Shown here piece after piece: positions 52,511-63,816 of a stretch of DNA of 64,000 bases. Origin of the DNA: Frateuria flava (GTDB taxonomy: Bacteria; Pseudomonadota; Gammaproteobacteria; Xanthomonadales; Rhodanobacteraceae); NCBI RefSeq assembly GCF_017837635.1, contig NZ_JAGJRS010000021.1, positions 248,001-312,000 on the forward strand, given 5' to 3'. Within the stretch, counting starts at the first letter, position 1. The number at the start of each line of letters is the position of its first letter. A model generated the notes under the pieces. The model saw only the letters and a program-made list of their open reading frames with translations. It ran no database searches and had not been told where the DNA came from. The position numbers and the translations under genes were made by a program.

Positions 52511-52520
52511 TGTGCGCCCC

Positions 52521-52592
52521 TTGCAGGAGCCCGCGCGCGGGCGATGCGATTGTCACGCCCGCACACGACGGGCATCGCCCGCAAGCGGGTCC
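52521..52592. repeat. GCGGGCGATGC repeat pair (family E)
   Basis: GAGCCCGCGCGCGGGCGATGC and GGCATCGCCCGCAAGCGGGT lie in opposite orientation between glnA and the convergent DUF2235 gene. They share the core with 37196-37262. Confidence 0.7.
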
Positions 52593-52613
52593 AGCACGCG
52601 CTGATCGGGCTCC

Positions 52614-54125
52614 TCACGGGCGCGCGACGGTCAGCGCCACGCTGCCGTGATTGTTGGCATAGGCCTGCCAGGCGTCGTTGGCGTAGGCGTAGAAGTAGCC
52701 GCTGGCGGCCGGGGTGAAGTGGCAGCCGTTGCCGATCACGAAGGTCTCGCCGCGTGCGTCGCCTTCGCCGTTGGCGACGAAGCCGACCAGCGCGCACCAG
52801 GGTGCGGACTCCACGCGGCGGGTGAACCAGAAGTCGCTATCGCCATGACTGGCGGTGTTGAACACGTGTTCCACCGAGCCCAATGCCGTCGCCGCCAGGC
52901 GGGCGATGTCGGAGGCGTGGTGGCCATCCACTTCGCCGCCGGCGGGGGAGAACTTGGCGCCCGCGTCGAGCCACTCGCCCGCGGCGTCGAAGCGGTAGGT
53001 GACGCCGGCCTCCAGGTACAGCCCGGTGATGTTCCAGTGGGTCGAGGCGAACACGTCCAGCGTCGTCCGCTCGCCGGCGGCGAGCACGCGTGTGGGCCAG
53101 TAGTCGCCCTGCGCGAGCGGCGGGTCGGCCTGTCGCGCGAGCGCGCTGGGATGCACCAGCCCGGCCAGCACGCAGTTCCTGGCCACCTGCGCCACCGCGC
53201 GCGGCTGGTTGCGGCCGAGCTTGAACAGGCCCTGCCGCGAGTCGTGCAGCACGCCTTGCGGATCGGGGCGAAGCTGCGCGCGCGTGTTATCGCGCAGGCG
53301 CAGGCCACAGGCGGCGGCTTCGTCGAGCATCCAGGCCAGCGCGATGTCGGACAGTCCGGCCTGCGCGTAACCGCCGCCGACGTCGCCATGCACGCCGGGG
53401 AACCACACCTGGTGCACCCGGTCGGGCCGACGGATGTTCGTCCACAGCGTGGGCATGAAATCCGCGCGGCGCTCGTCCATCGCCACGGCATGGCGGGCGT
53501 TGGCGATCATCAGGCTGATCTTGGTGTCGTGGAACTGGTAGCGGCGCGGATCGCCGATGAAGCGCAGCACGGAAAGCTCCAGCGGTATGCCCAGCGCCCC
53601 GACGGTGTCCCACACGCCCATGAAGTGCACGCCGATGGAGCCCGACGTCGGTCGCCCGGGCGGCACGCCGTGGAAGGCCCAGCCGCCTGCGTTGGCGAAC
53701 GGCATGCCGGCACGGTAGGCCTCGAATACCTGCTGCACGCGCGACCACACCTCGGCCGGTGCCAGCGTCGGGTCGGACAGGTCCAGCAGGCCGCTGTGCG
53801 CGAGCATCCCGCCCAGGCTGCGCACGGTGTACGCACCGCGGCTGAAGCCAAACAGGAAGATCCGGTCGTCCGCCTCGTAGCGCACGGCGAGCCATTGGTA
53901 GGCGCTCATGATGTTGCGCTCCAGCCCGGCGCCGGTGCCGCCGCCGACCACGCGGTCGAGCCAGCCGCCGTTGGTACCCACGCCGGGGTGGTAATAGGCC
54001 AGCTGCTGCTCGTCCTTCTCGGCGGCGTTGTAGAGCTTGGCCACGTTGGTGGGCGCGGGCAGGCCTTGGTCGGTGTGCTCCAGGGTGTTCCAGGTGCCAT
54101 CGCAGCAGACGATCAGTTGGGTCAT
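52614..54125 (-). CDS. DUF2235 alpha/beta-hydrolase with a LecA-like C-terminal domain
   Basis: A 503-residue protein. The N-terminal two thirds is a DUF2235 hydrolase (YidC-unrelated, T6SS phospholipase Tle1-like in some proteobacteria): LIVCCDGTWNT at the start, nucleophile Ser95 in GFSRGAYT, and the His-Asp region FPGVHGDVGGGYA. The C-terminal about 150 residues (from DVFASTHWNITGLYLEAGVTYRF to YAYANDAWQAYANNHGSVALTVAR) resemble the LecA/PA-IL galactose-binding lectin fold. No signal peptide is seen, so export would need another route. No T6SS genes are in view. Target lipid or other ester is unknown; no other role is excluded. Confidence 0.8.
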   Translation of the reverse strand: MTQLIVCCDGTWNTLEHTDQGLPAPTNVAKLYNAAEKDEQQLAYYHPGVGTNGGWLDRVVGGGTGAGLERNIMSAYQWLAVRYEADDRIFLFGFSRGAYTVRSLGGMLAHSGLLDLSDPTLAPAEVWSRVQQVFEAYRAGMPFANAGGWAFHGVPPGRPTSGSIGVHFMGVWDTVGALGIPLELSVLRFIGDPRRYQFHDTKISLMIANARHAVAMDERRADFMPTLWTNIRRPDRVHQVWFPGVHGDVGGGYAQAGLSDIALAWMLDEAAACGLRLRDNTRAQLRPDPQGVLHDSRQGLFKLGRNQPRAVAQVARNCVLAGLVHPSALARQADPPLAQGDYWPTRVLAAGERTTLDVFASTHWNITGLYLEAGVTYRFDAAGEWLDAGAKFSPAGGEVDGHHASDIARLAATALGSVEHVFNTASHGDSDFWFTRRVESAPWCALVGFVANGEGDARGETFVIGNGCHFTPAASGYFYAYANDAWQAYANNHGSVALTVARP

Positions 54126-54392
54126 GGCGTGTCCTCCCCCGATTGCCCAGTGCCGACCCTACGCGCGCGGCGGTGGCCGAACCGTCGTCGTCGTCGCAGC
54201 AGGGCATGCATCCGCGCGGTCGTTCGGCGCGTACCCGGCAAGGGCGGCGGCGGGCGCGTGGAGACAGGCGAACACGATGATCGCGGCGCGCCGTGCACAG
54301 CGCTGTTGGCCGGGCAGGCCGCAACGCACCGGAGATCGTGACCCCATCCGACCCGCATTGCCCCATGAGGGCGCAACGCCCATCATGGTGCA

Positions 54393-55388
54393 ATGAACGA
54401 GGCCGACTGGCGCGCATGGGCGGAACAGGCGACGACCGGGCTGGGCCTGGTCGATGCCCAGTTTCGTCTGGCCTGGCTCAACCCGGCGCTGGCCCAGGCG
54501 CTGGACCTGGGCCCGCGACGCGCCATCGGCCAGCCGCTGGCGTCGCTGCTGGGCGAGCCGGCGGTGGCGTCGCAGGCGTCCCGCGCGCGTGAGCAACAAC
54601 GCGCCGTGCAATGGCGCGACCTGCGCCTGGGCACACCGGAGCGCCGGCTCGACGTGTCGTTGCAGCCGCTCGATGCCGAACACCTGCTGCTGGAGGTGCA
54701 CGTGCTCGCGCCGCCGGCGGCCGAAAACTCCCCGGTCTCGGCCAGCCTGCGCGGCCTTGCGCACGAGGTGAAGAACCCGCTCGCCGGCCTGCGCGGCGCG
54801 GCGCAACTGTTGCAGCGGCGCGTCGGCGAGGCCGAGCTCAAGGCGCTGGCCGGCATGGTGATCGCCGAGGCGGACCGGCTGGCCGCGCTGGCCGACCGCC
54901 TGCTGCGTCCGGCCGGCGCGCCGCCGCAGGACGTGATCAACCTGCACGCGGTGCTGGAGCGGGTCGTCGCGCTGCTGGAGGCCGAGCCTTCGCCGCTGGC
55001 GATCCGGCAGGACTATGACCCGAGCCTGCCGGAACTGCGCGGCGATGCCGATCGCCTGCAGCAACTCCTGCTCAACCTGGCACGCAATGCGCGCGAAGCG
55101 GGCGCGCGCCAGCTGATCCTGCGCACGCGTGCCGAACATGGGGTGCGGCTGGGCGAACGCGTGCTGCGTACCGCCCTGCGGCTGGACGTGATCGACGACG
55201 GTGCCGGCGTCCCCATCGTCCTGCGCGACACGCTGTTCGAGCCGCTGGTGTCCGGTCGCACCGATGGCACCGGCCTGGGCCTGGCGATGGCGCGCGAGAT
55301 CGCGCACGAACATGGCGGCGAGTTGCGCCACGCCGGCCCGCCGGGCGCCACCACGTTCACCCTGTGGCTTCCGCTGGAGCACGCATGA
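54393..55388 (+). CDS. ntrB: NtrB/GlnL-type nitrogen sensor kinase
   Basis: A 331-residue soluble histidine kinase: an N-terminal PAS-like domain (about 8-105), HisKA with phospho-acceptor His124 (GLAHEVKNPLAGLRG, the NtrB signature), and HATPase with N box LLLNLARNAREA (225-236), G1 DDGAG (268-272) and G2 DGTGLGLA (291-298). NtrB phosphorylates NtrC when nitrogen is low and is switched to phosphatase by PII. It lies 109 bases before the ntrC ATG. GGTGCAA, identical to the halves upstream of glnA, overlaps the start codon (54387-54393) and could be an autoregulatory site. Confidence 0.93.
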   Translation: MNEADWRAWAEQATTGLGLVDAQFRLAWLNPALAQALDLGPRRAIGQPLASLLGEPAVASQASRAREQQRAVQWRDLRLGTPERRLDVSLQPLDAEHLLLEVHVLAPPAAENSPVSASLRGLAHEVKNPLAGLRGAAQLLQRRVGEAELKALAGMVIAEADRLAALADRLLRPAGAPPQDVINLHAVLERVVALLEAEPSPLAIRQDYDPSLPELRGDADRLQQLLLNLARNAREAGARQLILRTRAEHGVRLGERVLRTALRLDVIDDGAGVPIVLRDTLFEPLVSGRTDGTGLGLAMAREIAHEHGGELRHAGPPGATTFTLWLPLEHA

Positions 55389-55497
55389 GCCGCGTGACTG
55401 TTGAACCCTGGGCAGGGATCCGCGTGCGGTCTCCTGGTGACGCCGGGCTGGCAGCATCGCCGGCAAGAGGGCCCCTGCATTGAACGAGCCGACTGCC

Positions 55498-56871
55498 ATG
55501 AACCGTGACGTGTGGATCGTCGACGACGACCGCAGCATCCGCTACGTGCTTGCCGAAGCGCTGCGCGAGGCCGGCCTGGCCGTGCGCGAATTCGGCGACG
55601 TCCCGGCGGTGCGCGAGGCACTGCGCGAGGCACGCCCCGCCCTGCTGCTCACCGACGTGCGCATGCCCGGCGAGGACGGCCTGGGCCTGCTCGCCGAACT
55701 GCACGCCCGGGGCATCGGCCCGGTGATCGTGATGAGCGCCTTTACCGACGTGGCGACGACCGCGGCCGCGTATCGCGCCGGCGCGGTCGACTACCTGGCC
55801 AAGCCGTTCGATCTGGATCATGCGGTCGAGGTGGCACGCCGCGCGCTCGCCGAGCAGCCGGCCGCGGCACCGTCGCCGGCCCTCACGCCCACGCACGCGC
55901 TGCTCGGCGAAAGCGCGCCGATGCGCGAGGTGTTCCGCCTGATCGGCCGCGTGGCGGCGAGCGACCTCAACGTCCTGGTCACCGGCGAGACCGGCACCGG
56001 CAAGGAACTGGTCGCGCGCGCGCTGCACGAGGAAAGCGCACGCCGCGGCAAGCCGTTCGTCGCGCTCAACACCGCGGCGATCCCGAGCGAGCTGCTGGAG
56101 AGCGAGCTGTTCGGGCACGAGGCCGGCGCCTTCACCGGGGCGGCGCGGCGCGTGGCCGGGCGTTTCGAGCAGGCCGAAGGCGGCACGCTGTTCCTGGACG
56201 AGATCGGCGACATGCCGCTGGCGCTGCAGACGCGCCTGCTGCGCGTGCTGGCGGGCGGCGAGTTCTACCGCGTCGGCGGGCGCGAGCTGATCCGCGGCAA
56301 CGTGCGCATCGTCGCGGCCACCCACCAGGACCTCGACGCCCGCGTGGCGGCCGGGCAGTTCCGCGCGGACCTGAAGCACCGGCTGGACGTGGTGCGCATC
56401 GAACTGCCACCGTTGCGTACGCGCCGTGCCGACATCCCGCTGCTGGCCAGGCACTTCCTGGCCGCCGCCGCGCAGGAGCTCAAGCTGCCGCCCAAGCGGT
56501 TCGCGCGCGCGGCGCTCAAGGCGCTGGAGCAGCGCGACTTCCCGGGCAACGTGCGCGAGCTGGAGAACCTGTGCCGGCGCCTGGCGGTGATCGCACCCGG
56601 AGCGGAGATCCAGGCCGCCGAACTGGGCACGGCGGCGGCGCCGATCGCCGCCGGCGACTGGACCGGTGCGCTGCACGCATGGGCGAGCGAGGCGCTCGCG
56701 CGCGGCGAGGTGGACATCCATGCGCGTGCCCGCGAGGCGCTCGACCGGACCTTGCTGAAAGCCGCGCTGGCGGCGCACGGCGGGCATCGGCAGCATGCGG
56801 CGGCGGCGCTGGGGGTCGGGCGCAATACGCTTACCCGCAAGCTGGGGGCGTCGCGCAAGCGCTCTCGATAG
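55498..56871 (+). CDS. ntrC: NtrC/GlnG-type sigma54-dependent response regulator
   Basis: A 457-residue activator of nitrogen-scavenging genes. Receiver domain with Asp9-Asp11, phosphorylation site Asp53 (LLTDVRM) and Lys102. The AAA+ domain has Walker A GETGTGKE (163-170), the sigma54-contacting GAFTGA loop (210-215) and Walker [13 protein letters not shown] Fis-type HTH closes the protein ([20 protein letters not shown]). The start is ATG 55498; TTG 55480, with AGAGG well placed upstream, is an alternative that adds six residues. With ntrB and the sigma54 promoter of glnA it forms a nitrogen-response circuit. Confidence 0.95.
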   Translation: MNRDVWIVDDDRSIRYVLAEALREAGLAVREFGDVPAVREALREARPALLLTDVRMPGEDGLGLLAELHARGIGPVIVMSAFTDVATTAAAYRAGAVDYLAKPFDLDHAVEVARRALAEQPAAAPSPALTPTHALLGESAPMREVFRLIGRVAASDLNVLVTGETGTGKELVARALHEESARRGKPFVALNTAAIPSELLESELFGHEAGAFTGAARRVAGRFEQAEGGTLFLDEIGDMPLALQTRLLRVLAGGEFYRVGGRELIRGNVRIVAATHQDLDARVAAGQFRADLKHRLDVVRIELPPLRTRRADIPLLARHFLAAAAQELKLPPKRFARAALKALEQRDFPGNVRELENLCRRLAVIAPGAEIQAAELGTAAAPIAAGDWTGALHAWASEALARGEVDIHARAREALDRTLLKAALAAHGGHRQHAAAALGVGRNTLTRKLGASRKRSR

Positions 56872-56890
56872 CAGGTCCGAGGCGAGCGTG

Positions 56891-57022
56891 GCCCCTCACC
56901 CCTGCCCTCTCCCCGGGGGGGAGAGAGCGCAGTCTGCGGCGCCTTGCAGGGTGCGCGAGCCTTTGAACGCTCTCCCCATCGGGGAGAGGGCAGGGTGAGG
57001 GGCGGGGCTCGCGGGAAACCCG
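56891..57022. repeat. Inverted pair of family B repeats
   Basis: CCCCTCACCCCTGCCCTCTCCCC and GGGGAGAGGGCAGGGTGAGGGGCGGGGCTCGCGGG face each other downstream of ntrC. The tail GGGGCTCGCGGG matches copies at 33740, 39935 and 63700. Confidence 0.8.
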
Positions 57023-57072
57023 GCCCGGCGCCGCGCCCTTGATCGATAATCCCCGTCTGCCTTGGAGGCCCC

Positions 57073-57537
57073 ATGCCTGAAGCCCTCACCATCCGCCCCG
57101 CCACCCGTGCCGACATCCCCAACCTGGTCGACTGGAACGCGGCCATGGCGCAGGAGACCGAAGCCAGGACGCTTGACCGCACGGTGCTCGCGCGCGGCGT
57201 CGAGGGCGTGTTCGACGCGCCGCGCCGCGGCTTCTACCTGGTCGCCGAACGGGACGGCGCGGCGGTCGGCAGCCTGCTCGTCACCTACGAATGGAGCGAC
57301 TGGCGCTGCGGCGACTTCTGGTGGATCCAGAGCGTCTACGTGGTGCCCCAGGCGCGCCGCGGCGGCGTGTTCCGCGCGTTGTACGCGGCGGTGCGCGACC
57401 AGGCGCGGGCCGCCGGCGCGGTCGGGCTGCGGCTGTACGTGGAGACGGAGAACCAGCGCGCGCAGCGCACCTACGCCGAACTCGGCATGGAACCGTGCCA
57501 TTACTTCATGTACGAAGAAGGCCTGCCGCGAACGTAG
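57073..57537 (+). CDS. GNAT-family N-acetyltransferase
   Basis: A 154-residue acetyltransferase. LTIRPATRADIPNLVDWNAAM is the typical first strand-helix; the acetyl-CoA pyrophosphate-binding segment is VVPQARRGGVFRALYAA (the Q/RxxGxG/A motif, here RRGGVFRAL), followed by LYVETENQRAQRTYAELGMEPCHYFMYEE. The substrate is not evident. ATG 57073 follows TTGGAGG. It is separated from the next gene by a family A repeat pair. Confidence 0.9.
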   Translation: MPEALTIRPATRADIPNLVDWNAAMAQETEARTLDRTVLARGVEGVFDAPRRGFYLVAERDGAAVGSLLVTYEWSDWRCGDFWWIQSVYVVPQARRGGVFRALYAAVRDQARAAGAVGLRLYVETENQRAQRTYAELGMEPCHYFMYEEGLPRT

Positions 57538-57540
57538 GCA

Positions 57541-57600
57541 CCAGGTGGGCTTCAGCCCACCCTCGTCCTGCGGCGGCCGGACGGTGGGCTGAAGCCCACC

Positions 57601-57606
<6 letters not shown>
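57541..57606. repeat. GGTGGGCTTCAGCCCACC / GGTGGGCTGAAGCCCACC pair (family A)
   Basis: Two near-perfect palindromes in opposite orientation (GTGGGCTTCAGCCCACC at 57545-57561 and GGTGGGCTGAAGCCCACC at 57583-57600) between the convergent GNAT and EAL-protein genes. This bipolar arrangement is typical of BIME-type REP pairs. Confidence 0.8.
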
Positions 57607-60126
<2,520 letters not shown>

Positions 60127-60291
60127 GGCACTCCCCCTGAGCGCTACCCCCGGCTCCGGGCCCATCATGCGCCTGCCGCCAGATGGATGCCAGAAGCGGA
60201 AGGCCGAAAAAGGTGCAGGGGGCGCGCCGCCCGGATGCCCTCCGCCGCACCCAGTTCCCCTCCTGCAGGGAAGCTCGAAGAACCGCCAGGG

Positions 60292-60370
60292 GCGGCGTTC
60301 CCGCGAAAGCGGGAGGCCATTTTGCCCCTGGCGCACCAGCAGGCGGGATGCCCGCTTTCGTGGGAATGAC
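60292..60370. repeat. TTCCCGCGAAAGCGGGA inverted pair (family F)
   Basis: GTTCCCGCGAAAGCGGGAG and GCCCGCTTTCGTGGGAATGAC face each other around CATTTTGCCCC, upstream of the EAL-protein gene. A related single palindrome occurs at 11755-11774. Confidence 0.75.
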
Positions 60371-60437
60371 GCTTGGCGAAAAGGCTATCCGACGGTTACG
60401 CGCGTTCCCTGCAAGGGCGATGCCGGTTCCGGAGAGC

Positions 60438-61562
60438 TCAGTGCCGCGCCGCTACGGGCGCACCCAGGCCGTCCGCGCCCGGCACCACGCCGCCGAGCGC
60501 CTGCAGCGACGGCTCGATGCCGTAGCGGGCGGCAAGCACGGCCACCAGCGGGCCCAACGCCTGCGGCGCGAGCGGGTAGCCGTGCGCGAGCAGGCGCGGC
60601 TGGCCATCGGCGCCGGCCTGGGTGGCCGTGATGGCCACGGTACCCAGCCCCGGCGCCTCGTGTGCGAGCAGTTCGGGTGGCGGCAGCGTCGGGTCCGGGT
60701 CGGCCAGGGTTTCGAGCAGCCAGCCTTGGCCGGCCTCGCCCTGCTCGAGCTGCAACGGCAGGTGGTGCGCCTGCAGCAGCGCGGCGTACTGGCGCAATTC
60801 GAACACCAGCCCGGCAAAGGCGTGCGCGCGCTCGGCCGCATTACCCGCCTGGCCGGCCAGCCAGGCGGCGGGCGAACCGGCGTGCACGGCGCCGTCGGCG
60901 TAGCGCAGCGGCAGGCCGCGCGCACTGAGCGTGGATTCGCCCTGGTAGGGCGTGAGCAACGCCGCTTCGAGCAGGGTCCACAGCGGGGCAAGATTGACGT
61001 GTTCGTACTGCACGCAGGTGAGCGCAAGCAGGTCGTTGCGGCTCAGGTAACGGGCGTGCTCGAGCTGTACGCCGAGCGTTCGCATCAGCCAGTCGGCGGT
61101 GCGCGCGCCGGCTTCGCCGCGGCCGACCAGCTGCACTTCGATGTCCTGGGCCAGGTCCCCGGCGAGCGCCTCGGTCGCCAGTACCGACAGCGGCAGCAGG
61201 CGTAGCGCGCCGCCGGCGTGGCCCGGCTCGGGCACCAGCGTCTGCGCCGGCATCTGGCCTTGGTGGCTGCCGAAGGCGACCACGTTCTCCAGGTGGCCGC
61301 GCGGCACGCGGCGGGCCAGCTCGTCCAGCGTGGCCCATACGGGAAAGCCGGGGCGCAGCAGCTCGACCGGATCGAACAGCGCGCCGGCCAGCGCGAGCCG
61401 CGCCTCGCCGATGCGCGGCAGCAGTGCGTGCAGGTCGTCGGCGACCAGCGCGGCCAGCGCCTCCGCATCGTCACGGCTGAGCGTGATGGCGGCCGGCGAT
61501 TGGCCGGGCAGCCACTCCAGTGCGAGCACCGCGGGCAGGGCGATCAGCGGTTGCGCATCCAT
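60438..61562 (-). CDS. Conserved-looking cytoplasmic protein of unknown function
   Basis: Encodes 374 residues with even composition, no signal peptide and no clear membrane helix. The N-terminus MDAQPLIALPAVLALEWLPGQSPAAITLSRDDAEALAALV is well-behaved; several segments look alpha/beta (LRLLPLSVLATEALAGDLAQDIEVQLVGRG, NDLLALTCVQYEHVNLAPLW). No family is recognised. ATG 61562 is chosen since a longer frame overlaps the divergent thiolase promoter. The codon pattern and the match of reading frame to high third-position GC support a real gene. It is divergent from the thiolase gene. Confidence 0.7.
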   Translation of the reverse strand: MDAQPLIALPAVLALEWLPGQSPAAITLSRDDAEALAALVADDLHALLPRIGEARLALAGALFDPVELLRPGFPVWATLDELARRVPRGHLENVVAFGSHQGQMPAQTLVPEPGHAGGALRLLPLSVLATEALAGDLAQDIEVQLVGRGEAGARTADWLMRTLGVQLEHARYLSRNDLLALTCVQYEHVNLAPLWTLLEAALLTPYQGESTLSARGLPLRYADGAVHAGSPAAWLAGQAGNAAERAHAFAGLVFELRQYAALLQAHHLPLQLEQGEAGQGWLLETLADPDPTLPPPELLAHEAPGLGTVAITATQAGADGQPRLLAHGYPLAPQALGPLVAVLAARYGIEPSLQALGGVVPGADGLGAPVAARH

Positions 61563-61689
61563 CGGGTTTCCAAACGGCACAGAACAGCCAATTATACGGA
61601 GCGCACCGGCGTTCACGCTTTTGGGCTTCCGCCGCATCGGCGTGCGGGTTAGCCTGTGGAGATTCGAAGGCTCCAGGACCGCCCCGGAC

Positions 61690-62973
61690 ATGGAAAAAAC
61701 CACCAAGCGCGTCGGTGTGATCGGCGGTGTGCGCATCCCGTTCTGCCGCAACAACACCGCCTACGCCGACGTCGGCAACTTCGGCATGTCGGTCAAGGTG
61801 CTCGGCGCGCTGGTGGAACGCTATGGCCTGCACGGCGTGGAACTGGGCGAAGTCGCGCTGGGCGCGGTGATCAAGCATGCGTCGGACTGGAATCTGGCGC
61901 GCGAGGCGCTGCTGAGTTCGGGCCTGGCCCCGACCACGCCGGGGATCACCACCGCGCGCGCCTGCGGCACGTCGCTGGACAACGCGATCATCGTGGCCAA
62001 CAAGATCGCGGTGGGCCAGATCGAGGCCGGCATCGCGGCCGGCTCCGACACCACGTCGGACGTGCCGATCGTCTACGGCGAGCGCCTGCGCAAGCGGTTG
62101 CTGTCGATCAACCGCGCCAGGGGCTGGCAGGACAAGCTCGCTGCGGCCACGCGCGGGTTCTCGCTGGCGGAACTCAAACCCTCCTTCCCGGGCGTGGCCG
62201 AGCCGCGCACCGGCATGTCGATGGGCGACCACTGCGAGAAGATGGCGCGCGAGTGGCATATCGGCCGCGAGGCGCAGGACCAGCTCGCGCTGGAGAGCCA
62301 CAAGAAGCTCGCCGCCGCCTACGACGCCGGTTTCATGGACGACCTGGTGGTGCCCTTCCGCGGCGTCAGGCGTGACAACATCCTGCGGCCCGACACCAGC
62401 CTGGAAAAGCTGGCGACGCTCAAGCCCGCGTTCGACCGCAGCTCCGGCCACGGCACGCTTACCGCCGGCAACTCGACCGCGTTGTCCGACGGCGCCGCGG
62501 CGGTGCTGCTCGCCGGCGAGGACTGGGCCGCCAGACGTGGCCTGCCGGTGCAGGCCTGGGTGCGTGATGCGGAGGTCGCCGCGGTCGACTTCGTGCACGG
62601 CGAGGGCCTGCTGATGGCGCCGACGGTGGCGGTCGCGCGCCTGCTCGCGCGCAACGGCCTGACCTTGCAGGACTTCGACTTCTACGAGATCCATGAGGCT
62701 TTCGCCGCGCAGGTGCTGTGCACGCTGCGCGCTTGGGAGAGCGCCGACTACTGCCGCAACCGGCTCGGCCTGGATGCGCCGCTGGGCAGCATCGACCCGG
62801 CCAAACTCAACGTGCACGGCTCCAGCCTGGCCGTCGGCCATCCGTTCGCCGCCACCGGCGCGCGGCTGGTCGCCACGCTGGCCAAGGAACTGGTGCAGAA
62901 GGGCAGCGGCCGCGGCCTGATCTCGGTGTGCACCGCCGGCGGCATGGGCGTGGTGGCGATCCTGGAGCGCTGA
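61690..62973 (+). CDS. Acetyl-CoA acetyltransferase / thiolase (FadI-like)
   Basis: A 427-residue thiolase. The acyl-forming Cys92 (TARACGTSLDN), His335 of HEAF (EIHEAFAAQVL), His384 in VGHPFAATGAR and Cys414 in SVCTAGGMGV form the standard catalytic set. Length and sequence style are closer to FadI/acetyl-CoA acetyltransferase homologues than to short biosynthetic PhaA. It would cleave 3-ketoacyl-CoA in beta-oxidation, or form acetoacetyl-CoA; no adjacent FadJ or other fatty-acid genes confirm which. AGGACCG precedes ATG 61690. It lies upstream of the small TonB-C protein with 16 bases between. Confidence 0.93.
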   Translation: MEKTTKRVGVIGGVRIPFCRNNTAYADVGNFGMSVKVLGALVERYGLHGVELGEVALGAVIKHASDWNLAREALLSSGLAPTTPGITTARACGTSLDNAIIVANKIAVGQIEAGIAAGSDTTSDVPIVYGERLRKRLLSINRARGWQDKLAAATRGFSLAELKPSFPGVAEPRTGMSMGDHCEKMAREWHIGREAQDQLALESHKKLAAAYDAGFMDDLVVPFRGVRRDNILRPDTSLEKLATLKPAFDRSSGHGTLTAGNSTALSDGAAAVLLAGEDWAARRGLPVQAWVRDAEVAAVDFVHGEGLLMAPTVAVARLLARNGLTLQDFDFYEIHEAFAAQVLCTLRAWESADYCRNRLGLDAPLGSIDPAKLNVHGSSLAVGHPFAATGARLVATLAKELVQKGSGRGLISVCTAGGMGVVAILER

Positions 62974-62989
62974 GCCCGAGCGTGTCGCC

Positions 62990-63499
62990 ATGCCGCGCCT
63001 GCGCGTCACCACCGGCCTGAGTTTCATCGCCCTGCTGATCGGCATCGCCGGCACCGACGGGCTGAGCGGCTTCACCGATGACTGGACCGGCCCGCCGCCA
63101 CGCGCGGCGGCGCACGTGGTGCCGCGGCTGCAGCGTGCGCCGGTCCGCCATCGCTCGCATGCCGCCCCGCGCGTGGTGGGCGCGCTGCCCGAACCGGTGA
63201 CGCATCCGGCAGCGAAGGCGCCCGTGGAACTGGTCCCGCTCGACACCCCGCCCGGCCCCTCGGCCTGGGCGGCGCTGCGCGGCCATCTCGATGGCCGCGT
63301 GTTGCTCGATATCGCCACTGACGGCAGTGGTCGGGTGACGTCCGCCGGCGTCGCACGGTCCAGTGGCGACCCGGTGCTCGATGCACATGCGCTGGCGACC
63401 GTGCGCGGCTGGCGCTTCGCCGTGCCGGCAGGCGAAAACGGCGTGCGCGGCGAACTGCCGATGCGCTTCGACAGCCGCGCCCCGGGCACTCCGCCGTAG
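62990..63499 (+). CDS. TonB-C-domain protein, small
   Basis: A 169-residue protein with an N-terminal hydrophobic helix (LSFIALLIGIAGTDGLSGF), a proline/histidine-rich linker (about 30-80) and a single TonB-C-type domain: LDGRVLLDIATDGSGRVTSAGVARSSGDPVLDAHALATVRGWRFAVP. This is the arrangement of TonB itself (anchor, periplasmic linker, C-terminal domain) but with a shorter linker. It is 16 bases downstream of a thiolase gene and without exbBD. It may be an accessory or truncated TonB, or a periplasmic structural protein. Confidence 0.78.
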   Translation: MPRLRVTTGLSFIALLIGIAGTDGLSGFTDDWTGPPPRAAAHVVPRLQRAPVRHRSHAAPRVVGALPEPVTHPAAKAPVELVPLDTPPGPSAWAALRGHLDGRVLLDIATDGSGRVTSAGVARSSGDPVLDAHALATVRGWRFAVPAGENGVRGELPMRFDSRAPGTPP

Positions 63500-63567
63500 A
63501 CCGCTCCCCGATTGCTCCGATCCTAAGGGGAGAGCCTGCTCCCCGTCCGCCCGGGCTTTCCTCGCGG

Positions 63568-63612
63568 CCTGGCTCGTCTGCCGCGGGCTTCCGATCGCCT
63601 GTCGGCGCCCGG
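63568..63612. repeat. 45-bp direct repeat, copy 1
   Basis: Begins CCTGGCTCGTCTGCCGCGGG and ends CTGTCGGCGCCCGG; identical to 63772-63816 at a period of 204 bases. Confidence 0.9.
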
Positions 63613-63659
63613 CAGCTGAGGCGAGAGGACTGGCGGGCTTGTGTGCGTGAGAGCCGCAC

Positions 63660-63718
63660 CTGGCTCCCTCTCCCCTCCGGGGAGAGGGTTGGGGTGAGGG
63701 GCCGGGGCTCGCGGGATG
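63660..63718. repeat. Family B repeat between the two direct repeats
   Basis: CCCTCTCCCCTCCGGGGAGAGGG followed by TTGGGGTGAGGGGCCGGGGCTCGCGGG, the common family B core and tail, lies within the spacer of the 45-bp direct repeats. Confidence 0.8.
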
Positions 63719-63771
63719 GCCTCCTGTTCCAGGGATGCGCTGGTTGTCGCTCTTGCGTGGCCCCTCCGCGA

Positions 63772-63816
63772 CCTGGCTCGTCTGCCGCGGGCTTCCGATC
63801 GCCTGTCGGCGCCCGG
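63772..63816. repeat. 45-bp direct repeat, copy 2
   Basis: Identical to 63568-63612 in the same orientation; the two copies bracket a family B repeat. Confidence 0.9.

Noticed and set aside
54159..55538. 459-codon minus-strand frame opposite ntrB
   Set aside because: ntrB has intact H, N and G boxes; the opposite frame has no family similarity.
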